NCBI RefSeq assembly: GCF_004792695.1
Contig: NZ_SRXU01000006.1
Coordinates: 62,001 to 126,000 of the forward strand
From: Sphingomonas naasensis
Lineage (GTDB): Bacteria; Pseudomonadota; Alphaproteobacteria; Sphingomonadales; Sphingomonadaceae
DNA: 64,000 bases
Direction: 5' to 3'
Under the pieces are notes generated by a model. The model saw only the letters and a program-made list of their open reading frames with translations, searched no databases and was not told the origin of the DNA. A program made the translations under genes and the position numbers. Positions 8,408 to 16,450 of the stretch are shown here, one piece after another (the first letter of the stretch is position 1; each line of letters opens with the position of its first letter).

Positions 8408-9553
8408 ATGAGCACCGACACACCCCCGCTCGCACTCTATGTGCATTGGCCGTTCTGCGTGTCGAAATGCCCCTATTGCGACTTCAACAGCCATGTCCGC
8501 GAGCGCGTCGATCAGGATGCGTGGCGCGAAGCGATGCTCGCCGACCTCGCCTATGAGGCGGGGCAGCTGCCGGGGCGCCGGCTCGGCTCGATCTTCTTCG
8601 GCGGCGGCACGCCCTCGCTGATGCCGCCCGAGACAGTGGCGGCGGTGATCGCGGCGGCGGAGCGGCATTGGGGATTCGCGCCCGGGATCGAGATCACGCT
8701 CGAGGCCAATCCCTCCTCGGTCGAGGCGGCGCGCTTCGCCGATCTGGCCGCGGCCGGGGTCAACCGGGTGTCGCTGGGGCTGCAGGCGCTCGACGACGTC
8801 GCGCTGCGCTTCCTCGGCCGCGCGCACGACGTCAACGAAGGGCTGGCCGCGCTCGCCACGGCGCAGTCGGTGTTCGGCCGGGTGAGCTTCGACCTGATCT
8901 ATGCCCGCCCCGATCAGGACCTCGCCGCGTGGGAGGCCGAGCTCGCCCGCGCGATCGGTTTCGGCACCGAGCATCTCTCGCTCTACCAGCTCACCATCGA
9001 GCCCGGCACGCGCTTCGCGACGCTGTTCGAGAAGGGCGAGCTCGCCGCCTATGATCCCGACGCCGGCGCGGATCTGTTCGAGGCGACGCGCGCCATCACC
9101 GCGGCCGCGGGGCTGCCGGCCTATGAGATCTCCAACCATGCCCTGCCGGGCGCGGAGAGCCGGCACAATCTCACCTATTGGCGCTATGGCGACTATGCCG
9201 GGATCGGCCCCGGCGCGCATGGCCGACGCGGCGGGCTGGCGACGATGCGGCACAAAAAACCCGAGAACTGGATGGGCGCGGTGGCGCGCAACGGCCATGG
9301 CGCGCAGATCGAGGACGCGTTGACTCCGCAGGAGCGCGCGGTCGAGGCGCTGGTGATGGGGCTCCGGCTTCCCGAGGGAGTCGATCTGCCGCGCGTGGCC
9401 GCGCTCGCCGGCGGCGCGGCGCCGATCGACCCGCGCACGCTCGGCCGGATGCGCGATCAGGGGCTGATCGTCACCGCGGGCGACCGCCTGCGCGTCACCG
9501 ACACCGGCATGCCGGTGCTCGAAGCGATCCTGCGCGAGCTGGTGATCGCCTAG
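8408..9553 (+). CDS. hemW: Radical SAM heme chaperone HemW
   Basis: 381 residues from ATG 8408. Near the N-terminus YVHWPFCVSKCPYCDFNSHV has the CX3CX2C cluster (Cys17, Cys21, Cys24) that binds the radical-SAM 4Fe-4S centre, followed by SIFFGGGTPSLM and ITLEANPSS, the SAM-binding signatures. HemW proteins resemble oxygen-independent coproporphyrinogen oxidase HemN but lack its extra N-terminal Cys and act as heme chaperones. The C-terminal domain (GLRLPEGVDL) is also of the HemW type. The frame is open upstream to 8357, but the chosen Met fits family length. No clear Shine-Dalgarno is visible, and the tRNA islet ends only 12 bp upstream. Confidence 0.93.
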   Translation: MSTDTPPLALYVHWPFCVSKCPYCDFNSHVRERVDQDAWREAMLADLAYEAGQLPGRRLGSIFFGGGTPSLMPPETVAAVIAAAERHWGFAPGIEITLEANPSSVEAARFADLAAAGVNRVSLGLQALDDVALRFLGRAHDVNEGLAALATAQSVFGRVSFDLIYARPDQDLAAWEAELARAIGFGTEHLSLYQLTIEPGTRFATLFEKGELAAYDPDAGADLFEATRAITAAAGLPAYEISNHALPGAESRHNLTYWRYGDYAGIGPGAHGRRGGLATMRHKKPENWMGAVARNGHGAQIEDALTPQERAVEALVMGLRLPEGVDLPRVAALAGGAAPIDPRTLGRMRDQGLIVTAGDRLRVTDTGMPVLEAILRELVIA

Positions 9554-9555
9554 TC

Positions 9556-9692
9556 AAATCCTCCCTCGCGCAGCGGGGGAGGTGGCATGCGAAGCATGAC
9601 GGAGGGGACCTTTCCGCAGGCGACTTCGCTTGCGGAGACGCCCCCTCCACGACTGCGTGGTCCCCCTCCCCCGCTGCGCGAGGGAGGATTTT
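9556..9692. repeat. Palindromic intergenic repeat, copy A (convergent gap hemW / lppC)
   Basis: A long imperfect hairpin. The outer arms beginning AAATCCTCCCTCGCGCAG at 9556 and ending in the exact reverse complement at 9692 pair over about 25 bp. The left arm carries GGTGGCATGCGAAGCATGAC, shared almost exactly with copies at 31819 and 62464. It lies between convergent gene ends and could stop transcription from both sides. Confidence 0.85.
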
Positions 9693-9697
9693 ACGAC

Positions 9698-10909
9698 TTA
9701 GTTCGCACCGAAATTCGCCGGCGCGGGGGACACCGTCGCGGTCGTGCCGCCGCGGACCTCCTGCACCTCGAGCGCGCGCTCGGCGACGCCGTCGCGGCCG
9801 AAGCGGAACGCGCCGTCGAGCCCGGCAAAGCCTTCGCGCTCGGTGAGCCGGGCCGCGGGGAACTCGTCGCCCGGCCGCCAGCCGCGCGCGATCCGCACGG
9901 TGAGCAGCACCGCGTCATAGCCGAGCGTCGACAGCCGATACGGCGCGGTGCCGAAGCGCGCGCGATATTTGGTGGCGTATTGGCGATAATAATTGTCGGG
10001 CACGCTGGCGAACCACGCACCGTTGAGCGCCGCCTTGCCGCCGATCGCCGAATCGGTGTTCCACAATTCGGTGCCGAGCAGCCGCGCGGCCTTGCCGCTG
10101 GTGGTGCGGCGGATCAGCGGCGCCGCGGTCACCGCACCCTCGGCGCTGCCCGCGACGAGGATCGCATCGAACGGCGAGCGGCCGATCTTCGCGATCGCCG
10201 TGGTCATCGAGCCGGGGCGACCGTCATAGGTCTCGAGCGCGTTGACCTTGCCCCCGGCGCTCTCGACCGCGCGCAGGAACGCCGTCGAGGCGCGCTCGCC
10301 ATAGAGGCCGCTGGGGACGAGCCCGGCGAAGTCGGTGATCCCCGAACGCTTGGCGAAATTGACCACGCGCTCGATCGACTGGGCCGGCACATAGCCGAGG
10401 ATGAAGGTGCCGTTGCCCGCCACTCCGGCATCGTTCGAGAAGCTCAGCACCGGCACCCGCGCGCGCCGTGCGATCGGCGCGACCTCGCGCGCTTCCTCGG
10501 CGAGCAGCGGCCCGAGGATCAGCCGGTTGCCGTCGCTGATCGCCTGCTGCGCCGCCGCAGCGGCGCCGCCGGGCGCGGCGGTGTCATAGGTGGTGATGCG
10601 CAGCACGTCGCTCTTCGTGTCGAGCACGGCGAGCTGGGTGGCGTTCTGGAGCGATCGGCCGACGCCGGCATTGGGCCCGCTGAGCGGAACGAGCAGCGCG
10701 ATGCGGTGCCGCTCGACGTCCTGCGGCAGGCCCGGCGCGATCGGGCGCGGCGCCACCGGCGTCGGCCGCGTGACCGGTGCGGGGCGCTCGGCCTCGGGGA
10801 CGACCCGCGGTCCGCTGGCGCAGGCCGCGAGGAACAGCGCCATGCCGACCGCGGCCGCGCGCACGATGTTCTTCAGCCCATGTTGCGCTGATGCTCTGGC
10901 GTCTGCCAT
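9698..10909 (-). CDS. Penicillin-binding protein activator (LppC/LpoA-like) lipoprotein
   Basis: 403 residues. The N-terminus ends in a lipobox (MALFLAACASG, Cys30), followed by a Pro-rich linker and a periplasmic-binding-protein fold: HRIALLVPLSGPNAGVGRSL, GPLLAEEAREVAPIARRARV, SFSNDAGVAGNG and GYVPAQSIERVV. LppC/LpoA-type proteins are outer-membrane lipoproteins that activate a bifunctional PBP; the alphaproteobacterial versions consist mainly of this domain. The start is supported by GGGGAGA upstream. It is divergent from rsmI with only 11 bp between start codons, the usual lppC-rsmI-yraN neighbourhood. Confidence 0.85.
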   Translation of the reverse strand: MADARASAQHGLKNIVRAAAVGMALFLAACASGPRVVPEAERPAPVTRPTPVAPRPIAPGLPQDVERHRIALLVPLSGPNAGVGRSLQNATQLAVLDTKSDVLRITTYDTAAPGGAAAAAQQAISDGNRLILGPLLAEEAREVAPIARRARVPVLSFSNDAGVAGNGTFILGYVPAQSIERVVNFAKRSGITDFAGLVPSGLYGERASTAFLRAVESAGGKVNALETYDGRPGSMTTAIAKIGRSPFDAILVAGSAEGAVTAAPLIRRTTSGKAARLLGTELWNTDSAIGGKAALNGAWFASVPDNYYRQYATKYRARFGTAPYRLSTLGYDAVLLTVRIARGWRPGDEFPAARLTEREGFAGLDGAFRFGRDGVAERALEVQEVRGGTTATVSPAPANFGAN

Positions 10910-10920
10910 GACTCTCCCCG

Positions 10921-11757
10921 ATGGATGATCTCGTTCTTGCGCCCGGCCTCTACATCGTCGCGACGCCGATCGGCAATCTCGGCGATCTCAGTCCGCGCGC
11001 TGCTCAAATACTGATGAAGGCCGATGTGGTTGCGGTCGAAGACTCGCGTGTGACAGCGGGGCTGTTCCGCCATCTCGGCACCAAAGGGAAAATGCTTCCC
11101 TATCACGATCATAATGCCGACGCGGTCCGCCCCGGCCTCATCGCCCGCATGACGAGCGAGGCGGTGGCGCTGGTCTCCGACGCCGGCACGCCGCTGATCT
11201 CGGACCCCGGCTTCAAGCTGGTCCGCGATGCCCGCGCCGCCGGCCATGTCGTGACCACGATTCCCGGCCCTTGCGCCGCGATCGCCGCGTTGACCCTCGC
11301 CGGGCTGCCGACCGACCGTTTCTTCTTCCTCGGCTTCCTGCCGGCGAAGCAGCAGGCGCGCGCCGAGGCGATCGCCGAGGTCGCCGCGATCCGCGCGACT
11401 CTGGTGCTGTACGAATCGGGCCCGCGGCTCGCCGCCTGCCTCGCCGCGCTGGCCGAGGGGCTCGGCGACCGCGAGGCCGCGGTGGCCCGCGAGATCACCA
11501 AGAGATTCGAGGAATGCGTGACCGGGACGCTGGGCGAGTTGGCGGAACGCTATGCCGATGCGCCCCCCAGGGGCGAGATCGTGGTGGTGGTCGCGCCGCC
11601 GGGGGAAGCGGCGCCCGCCAGCGAAGAGGAAGCGGATATCGCGCTCAGGGAGGCGCTGACGCGGCTGCCACCCGCAAAGGCCGCGGGCGAGGTCGCCAAA
11701 CGGCTCGGGCTGGACCGCAAGGCCCTGTATGCCCGCGCCATGCTGCTCAAGGCCTAG
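10921..11757 (+). CDS. rsmI: 16S rRNA (cytidine1402-2'-O)-methyltransferase RsmI
   Basis: 278 residues, tetrapyrrole-methylase fold. Signatures are GLYIVATPIGNLGDLSPRAA at the start, VAVEDSRVTAGL, PYHDHNA, LVSDAGTPLISDPGF and TIPGPCAAIAALTLAGLPTD. RsmI uses SAM to 2'-O-methylate C1402 in the ribosomal P site. The C-terminal helix (LPPAKAAGEVAKRLGLDRKA) matches the family. It runs toward yraN and gshB, and its stop overlaps the stop of the convergent small gene by four bases. There is no Shine-Dalgarno in the 11 bp separating it from the divergent lipoprotein start, so its promoter must lie inside that gene. Confidence 0.95.
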   Translation: MDDLVLAPGLYIVATPIGNLGDLSPRAAQILMKADVVAVEDSRVTAGLFRHLGTKGKMLPYHDHNADAVRPGLIARMTSEAVALVSDAGTPLISDPGFKLVRDARAAGHVVTTIPGPCAAIAALTLAGLPTDRFFFLGFLPAKQQARAEAIAEVAAIRATLVLYESGPRLAACLAALAEGLGDREAAVAREITKRFEECVTGTLGELAERYADAPPRGEIVVVVAPPGEAAPASEEEADIALREALTRLPPAKAAGEVAKRLGLDRKALYARAMLLKA

Positions 11758-11951
11758 GCGACTTCCTGCAGCCGCACCGGATTCGCGTCGAGCATGAAGC
11801 TCTCGTCGGCTCCGGTCAGTTCCGAAAGGCGGCGCACATAGGACTCGGCCAGCAATCGCCGACGCGCTTTGGCATCCGCGGTGATGGCGTTTCTTGCGGC
11901 GACGATTTCCTGGATGGCGCGACGCCGGTAATAGCTTTCGTTGGATTCCAT
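11754..11951 (-). CDS. Small hypothetical protein
   Basis: 65 residues from the ATG at 11951 (a GTG at 11963 would add four). The sequence is MESNESYYRRRAIQEIVAAR then NAITADAKARRRLLAESYVR: charged, helical, no membrane segment, ending in FMLDANPVRLQEVA. Stop TAG shares CTAG with the rsmI stop. I recognise no family; it is presumably a conserved sphingomonad cytoplasmic protein. From 11952 to 12218 I see no further gene, only a DnaA-box-like sequence. Confidence 0.6.
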   Translation of the reverse strand: MESNESYYRRRAIQEIVAARNAITADAKARRRLLAESYVRRLSELTGADESFMLDANPVRLQEVA

Positions 11952-12023
11952 AACCTTCGGCACCCCCCGGTGACGATTAGCGACCCGCCTCTTCTGAGTC
12001 GGAATAGCGGAGACTAACCAAAG

Positions 12024-12032
12024 TTATCCACA
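12024..12032 (+). promoter_or_regulatory. Perfect DnaA-box consensus (single)
   Basis: TTATCCACA in the gap between the small gene and yraN. It matches the strict consensus, but I see no cluster of boxes or AT-rich unwinding region nearby, so it is not an origin by itself. It could be chance or a DnaA-titration or regulatory site. Confidence 0.35.
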
Positions 12033-12218
12033 GGCGCCAAGCCCTTGCGCGCCGACTCGCAGATGAAACGGCCTCGGCACGCGACGAGCGCCCGGAAAGC
12101 GCGGAAATCCGGCGAAATTCGCCGCGAATCGGCGTCGGACAGAGGCGGCTTGGGGGATGCTGCGGCCTGCGCTAGGCTCGGTCGCGATGCTGCGTGTCGC
12201 GAACCCCCGTCCGATACC

Positions 12219-12581
12219 GTGCCGCGCCGGCTGACTCGCCAGGCGGCCGAGATGCGCGGGCGCGACGGCGAAAGGCGCGCCGCCTGGTGGCTGTGGTTGC
12301 GCGGCTGGCGGATACTCGACCGGCGGGTGCGCACCCCCGCGGGCGAAGTCGACCTCGTCGTCCGCAAGGGCAATCTCGTCGCCTTTGTCGAAGTGAAGAC
12401 CCGCGCTACCGGCGCCGAGCTCGACTTCGCGATCGACGAGCGGCGCCTCGCCCGCGTCGCCGCTGCAGCCGAAATTCTGATGCCGCGCTATGCCGGCCCG
12501 AACGACGACATCCGCATCGACGTGATCCTCATTGCCCCCCGCACGCGGCCTCGCCATATCGAGAACGCCTGGATAGGGTGA
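12219..12581 (+). CDS. yraN: YraN family (UPF0102) putative endonuclease
   Basis: 120 residues from GTG 12219, which matches the usual family length; ATG 12252 would give a shorter protein, and the open frame extends back to 12045 in non-family sequence. The core RGRDGERRAAWWLWLRGWRI then RTPAGEVDLVVRKGNLVAFV and EVKTRAT carries the E...D...EVK pattern of the PD-(D/E)XK nuclease fold seen in UPF0102. Position after rsmI and before gshB is the common order in alphaproteobacteria. Biological function in the family is unproven; a link with recombination or DNA processing has been suggested. No good Shine-Dalgarno visible at either start. Confidence 0.82.
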   Translation: MPRRLTRQAAEMRGRDGERRAAWWLWLRGWRILDRRVRTPAGEVDLVVRKGNLVAFVEVKTRATGAELDFAIDERRLARVAAAAEILMPRYAGPNDDIRIDVILIAPRTRPRHIENAWIG

Positions 12582-12600
12582 CTTATTCGAATAAGTCACC
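12577..12600. promoter_or_regulatory. Perfect 24-bp palindrome between yraN and gshB
   Basis: GGTGACTTATTC followed directly by its exact reverse complement, centred on TTCGAA, with no loop. It begins at the last codon of yraN and ends 23 bp before gshB. It is AT-richer than its surroundings and lacks a following T run, so an operator or protein-binding site is likelier than a terminator. No cognate regulator is identifiable here. Confidence 0.55.
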
Positions 12601-12623
12601 TAGGGCGTTCCGGAGGAGGCCGA

Positions 12624-13583
12624 ATGTCGCTCAAGATTGCCGTGCAGATGGACCCGCTCGATGCGATCAACATCGCCGGCGATTCGACCTTCGCGCTGAT
12701 GCTCGCCGCGCAGGCACGCGGCCACACGCTGTTCCACTATGCCGCCGAGGACCTCAATTATGCGGACGGCCGCGTGTGGACCCGCGCGCATCCGGTGACC
12801 GTACAGCGCGTCACCGGGGATCATTTCCGCTTCGCGGATCCGGTGAAGCTCGATCTCGGCGAGGAGGCCGATGTGGTGCTGATGCGCCAGGACCCGCCCT
12901 TCGACCTCGGCTACATCACCGCGACGCATCTGCTCGAGCGGATCGCCGACCGCACTCTCGTGGTCAACGATCCCGCCAGCGTCCGCAACGCGCCCGAGAA
13001 GGTCTTCGTTCTCGATTATGCCGCGTTCATGCCGCCGACGCTGATCACGCGCAGCCTCGACGAGGCGCGCGCCTTCCTCGCGCAGCATGGCGAGATCGTC
13101 ATCAAGCCGCTGCACGGCAATGGCGGCAAGGCGATCTTCAAGGTCGGCCGCGACGGCGCCAATCTCTCCGCGCTGATCGAGGTGTTCAACACCGCGTGGC
13201 GCGAGCCACACATGGTGCAGGCGTTCCTTCCTTCCGTCGCCGCGGGCGACAAGCGGATCGTGCTCGTCGATGGCGAGGTCGCCGGGGCGATCAACCGCAT
13301 CCCCGGCGAGGGCGAGATCCGCTCGAACCTCGCGGTCGGCGGGTCCGCGGCCAAAACCGAGCTCACTCCGCGCGAGCAGGAGATCTGCGCCGCGCTCGGG
13401 CCGGAGCTCAGGAAGCGCGGGCTGCTGTTCGTCGGGATCGACGTGATCGGCGGCGAGTGGCTGACCGAGATCAACGTCACCTCGCCCACCGGCATCGTCG
13501 CGATCGACCGGTTCAACGGCACCGATACCGGCGCGCTGATCTGGCAGGCGATCGAGCGCCGCGTCGCCGAACGGACAGGCTGA
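12624..13583 (+). CDS. gshB: Glutathione synthase
   Basis: 319 residues, prokaryotic-type glutathione synthetase of the ATP-grasp superfamily. It joins gamma-glutamylcysteine and glycine with ATP in the cytoplasm. Family marks: KIAVQMDPLDAINIAGDSTF at the N-terminus, VLMRQDPPFDLGYITATHLL, VVNDPASVRNAPEKVFVLDY, GEIVIKPLHGNGGKAIFKV in the ATP-grasp domain, and LFVGIDVIGGEWLTEINVTS then PTGI near the end. A clear Shine-Dalgarno (GGAGGAGG) lies 5' of the ATG. It is followed 4 bp later by the dedA gene, so the two are probably co-transcribed. Confidence 0.97.
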   Translation: MSLKIAVQMDPLDAINIAGDSTFALMLAAQARGHTLFHYAAEDLNYADGRVWTRAHPVTVQRVTGDHFRFADPVKLDLGEEADVVLMRQDPPFDLGYITATHLLERIADRTLVVNDPASVRNAPEKVFVLDYAAFMPPTLITRSLDEARAFLAQHGEIVIKPLHGNGGKAIFKVGRDGANLSALIEVFNTAWREPHMVQAFLPSVAAGDKRIVLVDGEVAGAINRIPGEGEIRSNLAVGGSAAKTELTPREQEICAALGPELRKRGLLFVGIDVIGGEWLTEINVTSPTGIVAIDRFNGTDTGALIWQAIERRVAERTG

Positions 13584-13587
13584 CGGC

Positions 13588-14178
13588 ATGATCAACTGGC
13601 TCGACTGGGGCTATTTCGGGATTTTCCTGCTGATGGTGCTGGAAAATGTGATCCCCCCGGTCCCTTCCGAAGTGATCATGAGCGTCGGCGGCATCGCCGC
13701 GGGCCAGGGCAAGCTGAGCTTCGTCCTGCTCGTCGCTGTCGGTACGCTCGGCTGCACCGTCGGCAACCTGTTCTGGTGGGAGATCGGCCGCCGCTTCGGC
13801 TATCAGCGCCTCAAGCCGATGGTCGACCGCTGGGGGCGTTGGCTGACGATGGACTGGCAGGACGTCGAGAAGCTGCGCGGCTTCTTCGATCGCTGGGGCG
13901 GCGCCACCGTCTTCGTGTTCCGCTTCATGCCGATCGGCCGCACGGTGATCTCGATCCCCGCCGGGCTGCTCCACATGCCCTTCTGGCGCTTCGTCGCCTA
14001 CACCACCGCGGGCAGCCTCGTGTGGAACACGGTCCTCGTCGGCATCGGCTTCTGGCTCGGCACCAATTTCGAGACGGTCGACCATTGGATCGCGCCGATG
14101 GTCACCGGGATCGTCGTGCTCGCGCTCGTCGCCTATCTGTGGCGCGTGCTGACGTGGAAGCCGCGCGAGCGGCGCTAG
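13588..14178 (+). CDS. DedA-family membrane protein
   Basis: 196 residues with several membrane segments. Characteristic motifs are LENVIPPVPSEVIMSVGGIA, the re-entrant loop region, and FVFRFMPIGRTVISIPAGLL then HMPFWRF, the DedA/VTT FxRxxPxxR-like signature. DedA proteins are inner-membrane lipid transporters needed for envelope homeostasis; some recycle undecaprenyl phosphate or translocate phosphatidylethanolamine. The gene starts 4 bp after gshB and its stop overlaps that of convergent xerC (CTAG). Confidence 0.9.
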   Translation: MINWLDWGYFGIFLLMVLENVIPPVPSEVIMSVGGIAAGQGKLSFVLLVAVGTLGCTVGNLFWWEIGRRFGYQRLKPMVDRWGRWLTMDWQDVEKLRGFFDRWGGATVFVFRFMPIGRTVISIPAGLLHMPFWRFVAYTTAGSLVWNTVLVGIGFWLGTNFETVDHWIAPMVTGIVVLALVAYLWRVLTWKPRERR

Positions 14179-15083
14179 GCGCGCGGATGCGCGTTGCGAT
14201 AGACGTCGAGCAGATGCGCGGCGTCTACCGCCGTGTAGATCTGGGTCGAGCTCAGGCTGGCATGGCCGAGCAGTTCCTGCAGCGCGCGCAGATCGGCGCC
14301 GCGGCCGAGCAGATGCGTCGCGAAGCTGTGGCGCAGCGCGTGCGGGGTGGTCCGCTCGGACAGGCCGAGCCCGGTCCGCGCGGCGCGCACCGCCTTGCGG
14401 ATCATCCCCGGCGGCAGCGGCCCGCCCTTGGCCCCGCGAAACAGCGGCGCGTCGCGCGACACGCCCCAGGGGCAGAGCCTGGCATAGACCTCGATCGCCT
14501 CGCGCACCTGCGGCAGCAGCGGCACCGTCCGCGTCTTGGCGCGCTTGCCGGTGACGCGCATCGTCGCGCCGAGCGGCAGGACCGCGCCGGTCAGCCCCAC
14601 GGCCTCGCCGATACGCAGTCCCGCGCCGTAGAGCAGCAGCAGCACTGCCCAGTCACGTGCGCCGATCCACGGCTCGCGCGCTTCCTCGGCCACGGTCTCG
14701 GCGAGCGCCACCGCCTCGTGCGGGGCGACCGGGCGCGGCACGCCCTTCTTGACCCGCGGGCCGCGCAGCCGCGGCAGCTCGGCGCCCTCGCCCGCGGCGA
14801 ATTTGAGGAAACCGCGCACCGCCGAGAGCTCGCGCGCGGCGGAAGCGTTGGACAGGCCCTCGTTGCGGCGATGCGCGAGGAAGGCGCGCAGATCCGCCGC
14901 AGCGATCCCGGCAAGCGTCTCGCGCGTCACCGCCGCGCCCCAATGCGCCTGGAGGAAGCCGATCAGCCGCACCGCGGTCGCCTCATAGGCGCGCACCGTG
15001 TGCGCCGAACGCCGCCGGTCGCGGGCGAGATGCTGGCCGTAGAGCAAAGGCAGCGCGGGTTCGGTCACGCCCGACGCTAGCAA
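14175..15083 (-). CDS. xerC: Tyrosine recombinase XerC-like
   Basis: 302 residues. The N-terminal SAM-like core-binding domain includes RRSAHTVRAYEATAVRLIGF; the catalytic domain has all expected residues: Arg157 in GAGLRIGEAV, Lys180 in VTGKRAKTR, His248 and Arg251 in HALRHSFATHLL, His274 in LLGHASLSS and Tyr283 in STQIYTAV. XerC with XerD resolves chromosome dimers at dif. Length and the chromosomal housekeeping context argue for XerC rather than a phage integrase. A valine codon four residues later is an alternative start. Stop overlaps the dedA stop. Confidence 0.92.
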   Translation of the reverse strand: MLASGVTEPALPLLYGQHLARDRRRSAHTVRAYEATAVRLIGFLQAHWGAAVTRETLAGIAAADLRAFLAHRRNEGLSNASAARELSAVRGFLKFAAGEGAELPRLRGPRVKKGVPRPVAPHEAVALAETVAEEAREPWIGARDWAVLLLLYGAGLRIGEAVGLTGAVLPLGATMRVTGKRAKTRTVPLLPQVREAIEVYARLCPWGVSRDAPLFRGAKGGPLPPGMIRKAVRAARTGLGLSERTTPHALRHSFATHLLGRGADLRALQELLGHASLSSTQIYTAVDAAHLLDVYRNAHPRA

Positions 15084-15210
15084 ATCCTCCCCCGGAGGGG
15101 GAGGGGGACCGCGAAGCGGTGGAGGGGTATTCTCCGCAGGCGACGTCGCCCGTCGAGAATACCCCTCCGTCAGCCTGCGGCTGCCACCTCCCCCTCCGCG
15201 GGAGGAGTTA
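15082..15210. repeat. Palindromic intergenic repeat, copy B (tandem gap xerC / fsa)
   Basis: Starts AAATCCTCCCCCGGAGGG and ends in CCTCCCCCTCCGCGGGAGGAG, with an inner inverted pair GAGAATACCCC / GGGGTATTCTC around the core TCCGCAGGCGACGTCGCC. Subtype shared with copy D. It fills the whole space between the fsa stop and the xerC start, both on the minus strand. Confidence 0.8.
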
Positions 15211-15213
15211 ATT

Positions 15214-15870
15214 TCAACCGATCTTCTGCCCGGTCTTCGCCCAGTCGGCGAGGAAGCCTTCGATGCCCTTGTCGGTCAGCGGGTGCTTGACCAGCTGGCG
15301 GATCACCGCGGGCGGCGCGGTCATCACGTCGGCGCCGATGCGCGCAGCCTCGAGCACATGGATCGGATGGCGCACGCTCGCCACAAGGATCTCGGTCTGG
15401 AAATCATAATTGTCGTAGATCAGCCGGATGTCGCTGATCAGTTGCATGCCGTCGAAGCCATTGTCGTCGTGGCGGCCGACGAAGGGCGAGACGAAGGTCG
15501 CGCCGGCCTTGGCGGCGAGCAGCGCCTGGTTGGCCGAGAAGCACAAAGTCACGTTGACCATCGTGCCGTCGTCGGTGAGCGACTTGCAGGTCTTGAGGCC
15601 GTCGATCGTCAGCGGCACCTTGACCGCGATGTTGTCGGCGATCTTCCGCACGACCTCGGCCTCGCGCATCATGCCGTCATAGTCGAGCGCGACGACTTCC
15701 GCCGATACCGGCTTGCCGGGGACGATCTGGCAGATCTCGGCGACCACTTCGAGAAAATCGCGCCCCGCCTTGTGGATCAGCGACGGATTGGTGGTGACGC
15801 CGTCGAGCAGTCCCGCATCGGCGAGATCGCGGATGTCGGCGGTGTCGGCGGTATCGGCGAAGAATTTCAT
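15214..15870 (-). CDS. fsa: Fructose-6-phosphate aldolase / small transaldolase
   Basis: 218 residues, the short (about 215-aa) class of transaldolase-like TIM barrels. [20 protein letters not shown] then [11 protein letters not shown], the Schiff-base lysine Lys84 in [28 protein letters not shown] and FVGRHDDNG are all family signatures. Members either cleave fructose-6-phosphate to dihydroxyacetone and glyceraldehyde-3-phosphate or act as transaldolases in the pentose phosphate pathway; the sequence alone does not decide. Cytoplasmic. Next to priA and xerC, as often in sphingomonads. Confidence 0.9.
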   Translation of the reverse strand: MKFFADTADTADIRDLADAGLLDGVTTNPSLIHKAGRDFLEVVAEICQIVPGKPVSAEVVALDYDGMMREAEVVRKIADNIAVKVPLTIDGLKTCKSLTDDGTMVNVTLCFSANQALLAAKAGATFVSPFVGRHDDNGFDGMQLISDIRLIYDNYDFQTEILVASVRHPIHVLEAARIGADVMTAPPAVIRQLVKHPLTDKGIEGFLADWAKTGQKIG

Positions 15871-15889
15871 GTGGCGTCCCTTGGGCGAA

Positions 15890-16285
15890 TCAGTAGCGCA
15901 CCAGCATCAGGCGCGCGCGGGTCCCCTTAAGCTTGTTCACCGTGACGCGATAGGTCCCCGGGCGCAGCTGGTAGCGCACGATCTTGCGGATCGTCGAGCA
16001 TTCGGGGCCATGGCCGTGCGCGCGCGACTCGAGCGGCTTGCCGCGCATCGGCGCGACGTCGATCCAGCCGGGCTGGTCGAGCGCGATGCCGAACGTTCCC
16101 GCCTTGCGGATGCGCACCGTGGTCGCAGCGATACCGTCGCGTCCCGCGTTGAGCGTGACGGCGTGCCCGGTATCGAAATCGCGTCCGTTGCGGGTCCACC
16201 CGGCGAGCGGCGCGGGCAATCGCGTATCGAAGGCACGACATTGTTGTGGAACGGCGATAGTGAGCGCGAGCGCAGTCAACAGCAT
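15890..16285 (-). CDS. Small secreted protein, paralogue of the gene at 17134-17535
   Basis: 131 residues from ATG 16285, chosen because it begins a signal peptide ([18 protein letters not shown]) and has a GGGGAAGAG ribosome site; upstream Met codons give an unlikely N-terminus. The mature part has LPAPLAGW near the start, a middle strand ([14 protein letters not shown]) and the C-terminal signature [20 protein letters not shown]. The same order is found in the second copy. Small sphingomonad proteins of this kind are sometimes named homogentisate 1,2-dioxygenase in databases; I see nothing here to support that activity. Function unknown; periplasmic, beta-rich. Confidence 0.75.
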   Translation of the reverse strand: MLLTALALTIAVPQQCRAFDTRLPAPLAGWTRNGRDFDTGHAVTLNAGRDGIAATTVRIRKAGTFGIALDQPGWIDVAPMRGKPLESRAHGHGPECSTIRKIVRYQLRPGTYRVTVNKLKGTRARLMLVRY

Positions 16286-16450
16286 GGCTCTTCCCCCTCG
16301 GCGCCGGTCGCTGCCGGCGGAACATAATAGGCACATGCGCGACTGCGCCGCAACCACGGCCAAATGCGACGAATTCGTGACATTATTGCTATAGTATTGC
16401 TACACGCCGGCGCCGACGCCCGGAACGGCTGCCTTCCAAGGATATCGAAC

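Noticed and set aside
12024..12032. Replication origin at the DnaA box
   Set aside because: Only one box, no AT-rich unwinding element and no typical origin neighbours such as hemE or parAB in the window.
12577..12600. The yraN-gshB palindrome as a rho-independent terminator
   Set aside because: No T run follows on either strand, it has no loop, and the next gene begins 23 bp later.
14175..15083. xerC-like gene as the integrase of a mobile element
   Set aside because: No tRNA, direct repeats or cargo genes surround it, and the sequence fits housekeeping XerC.
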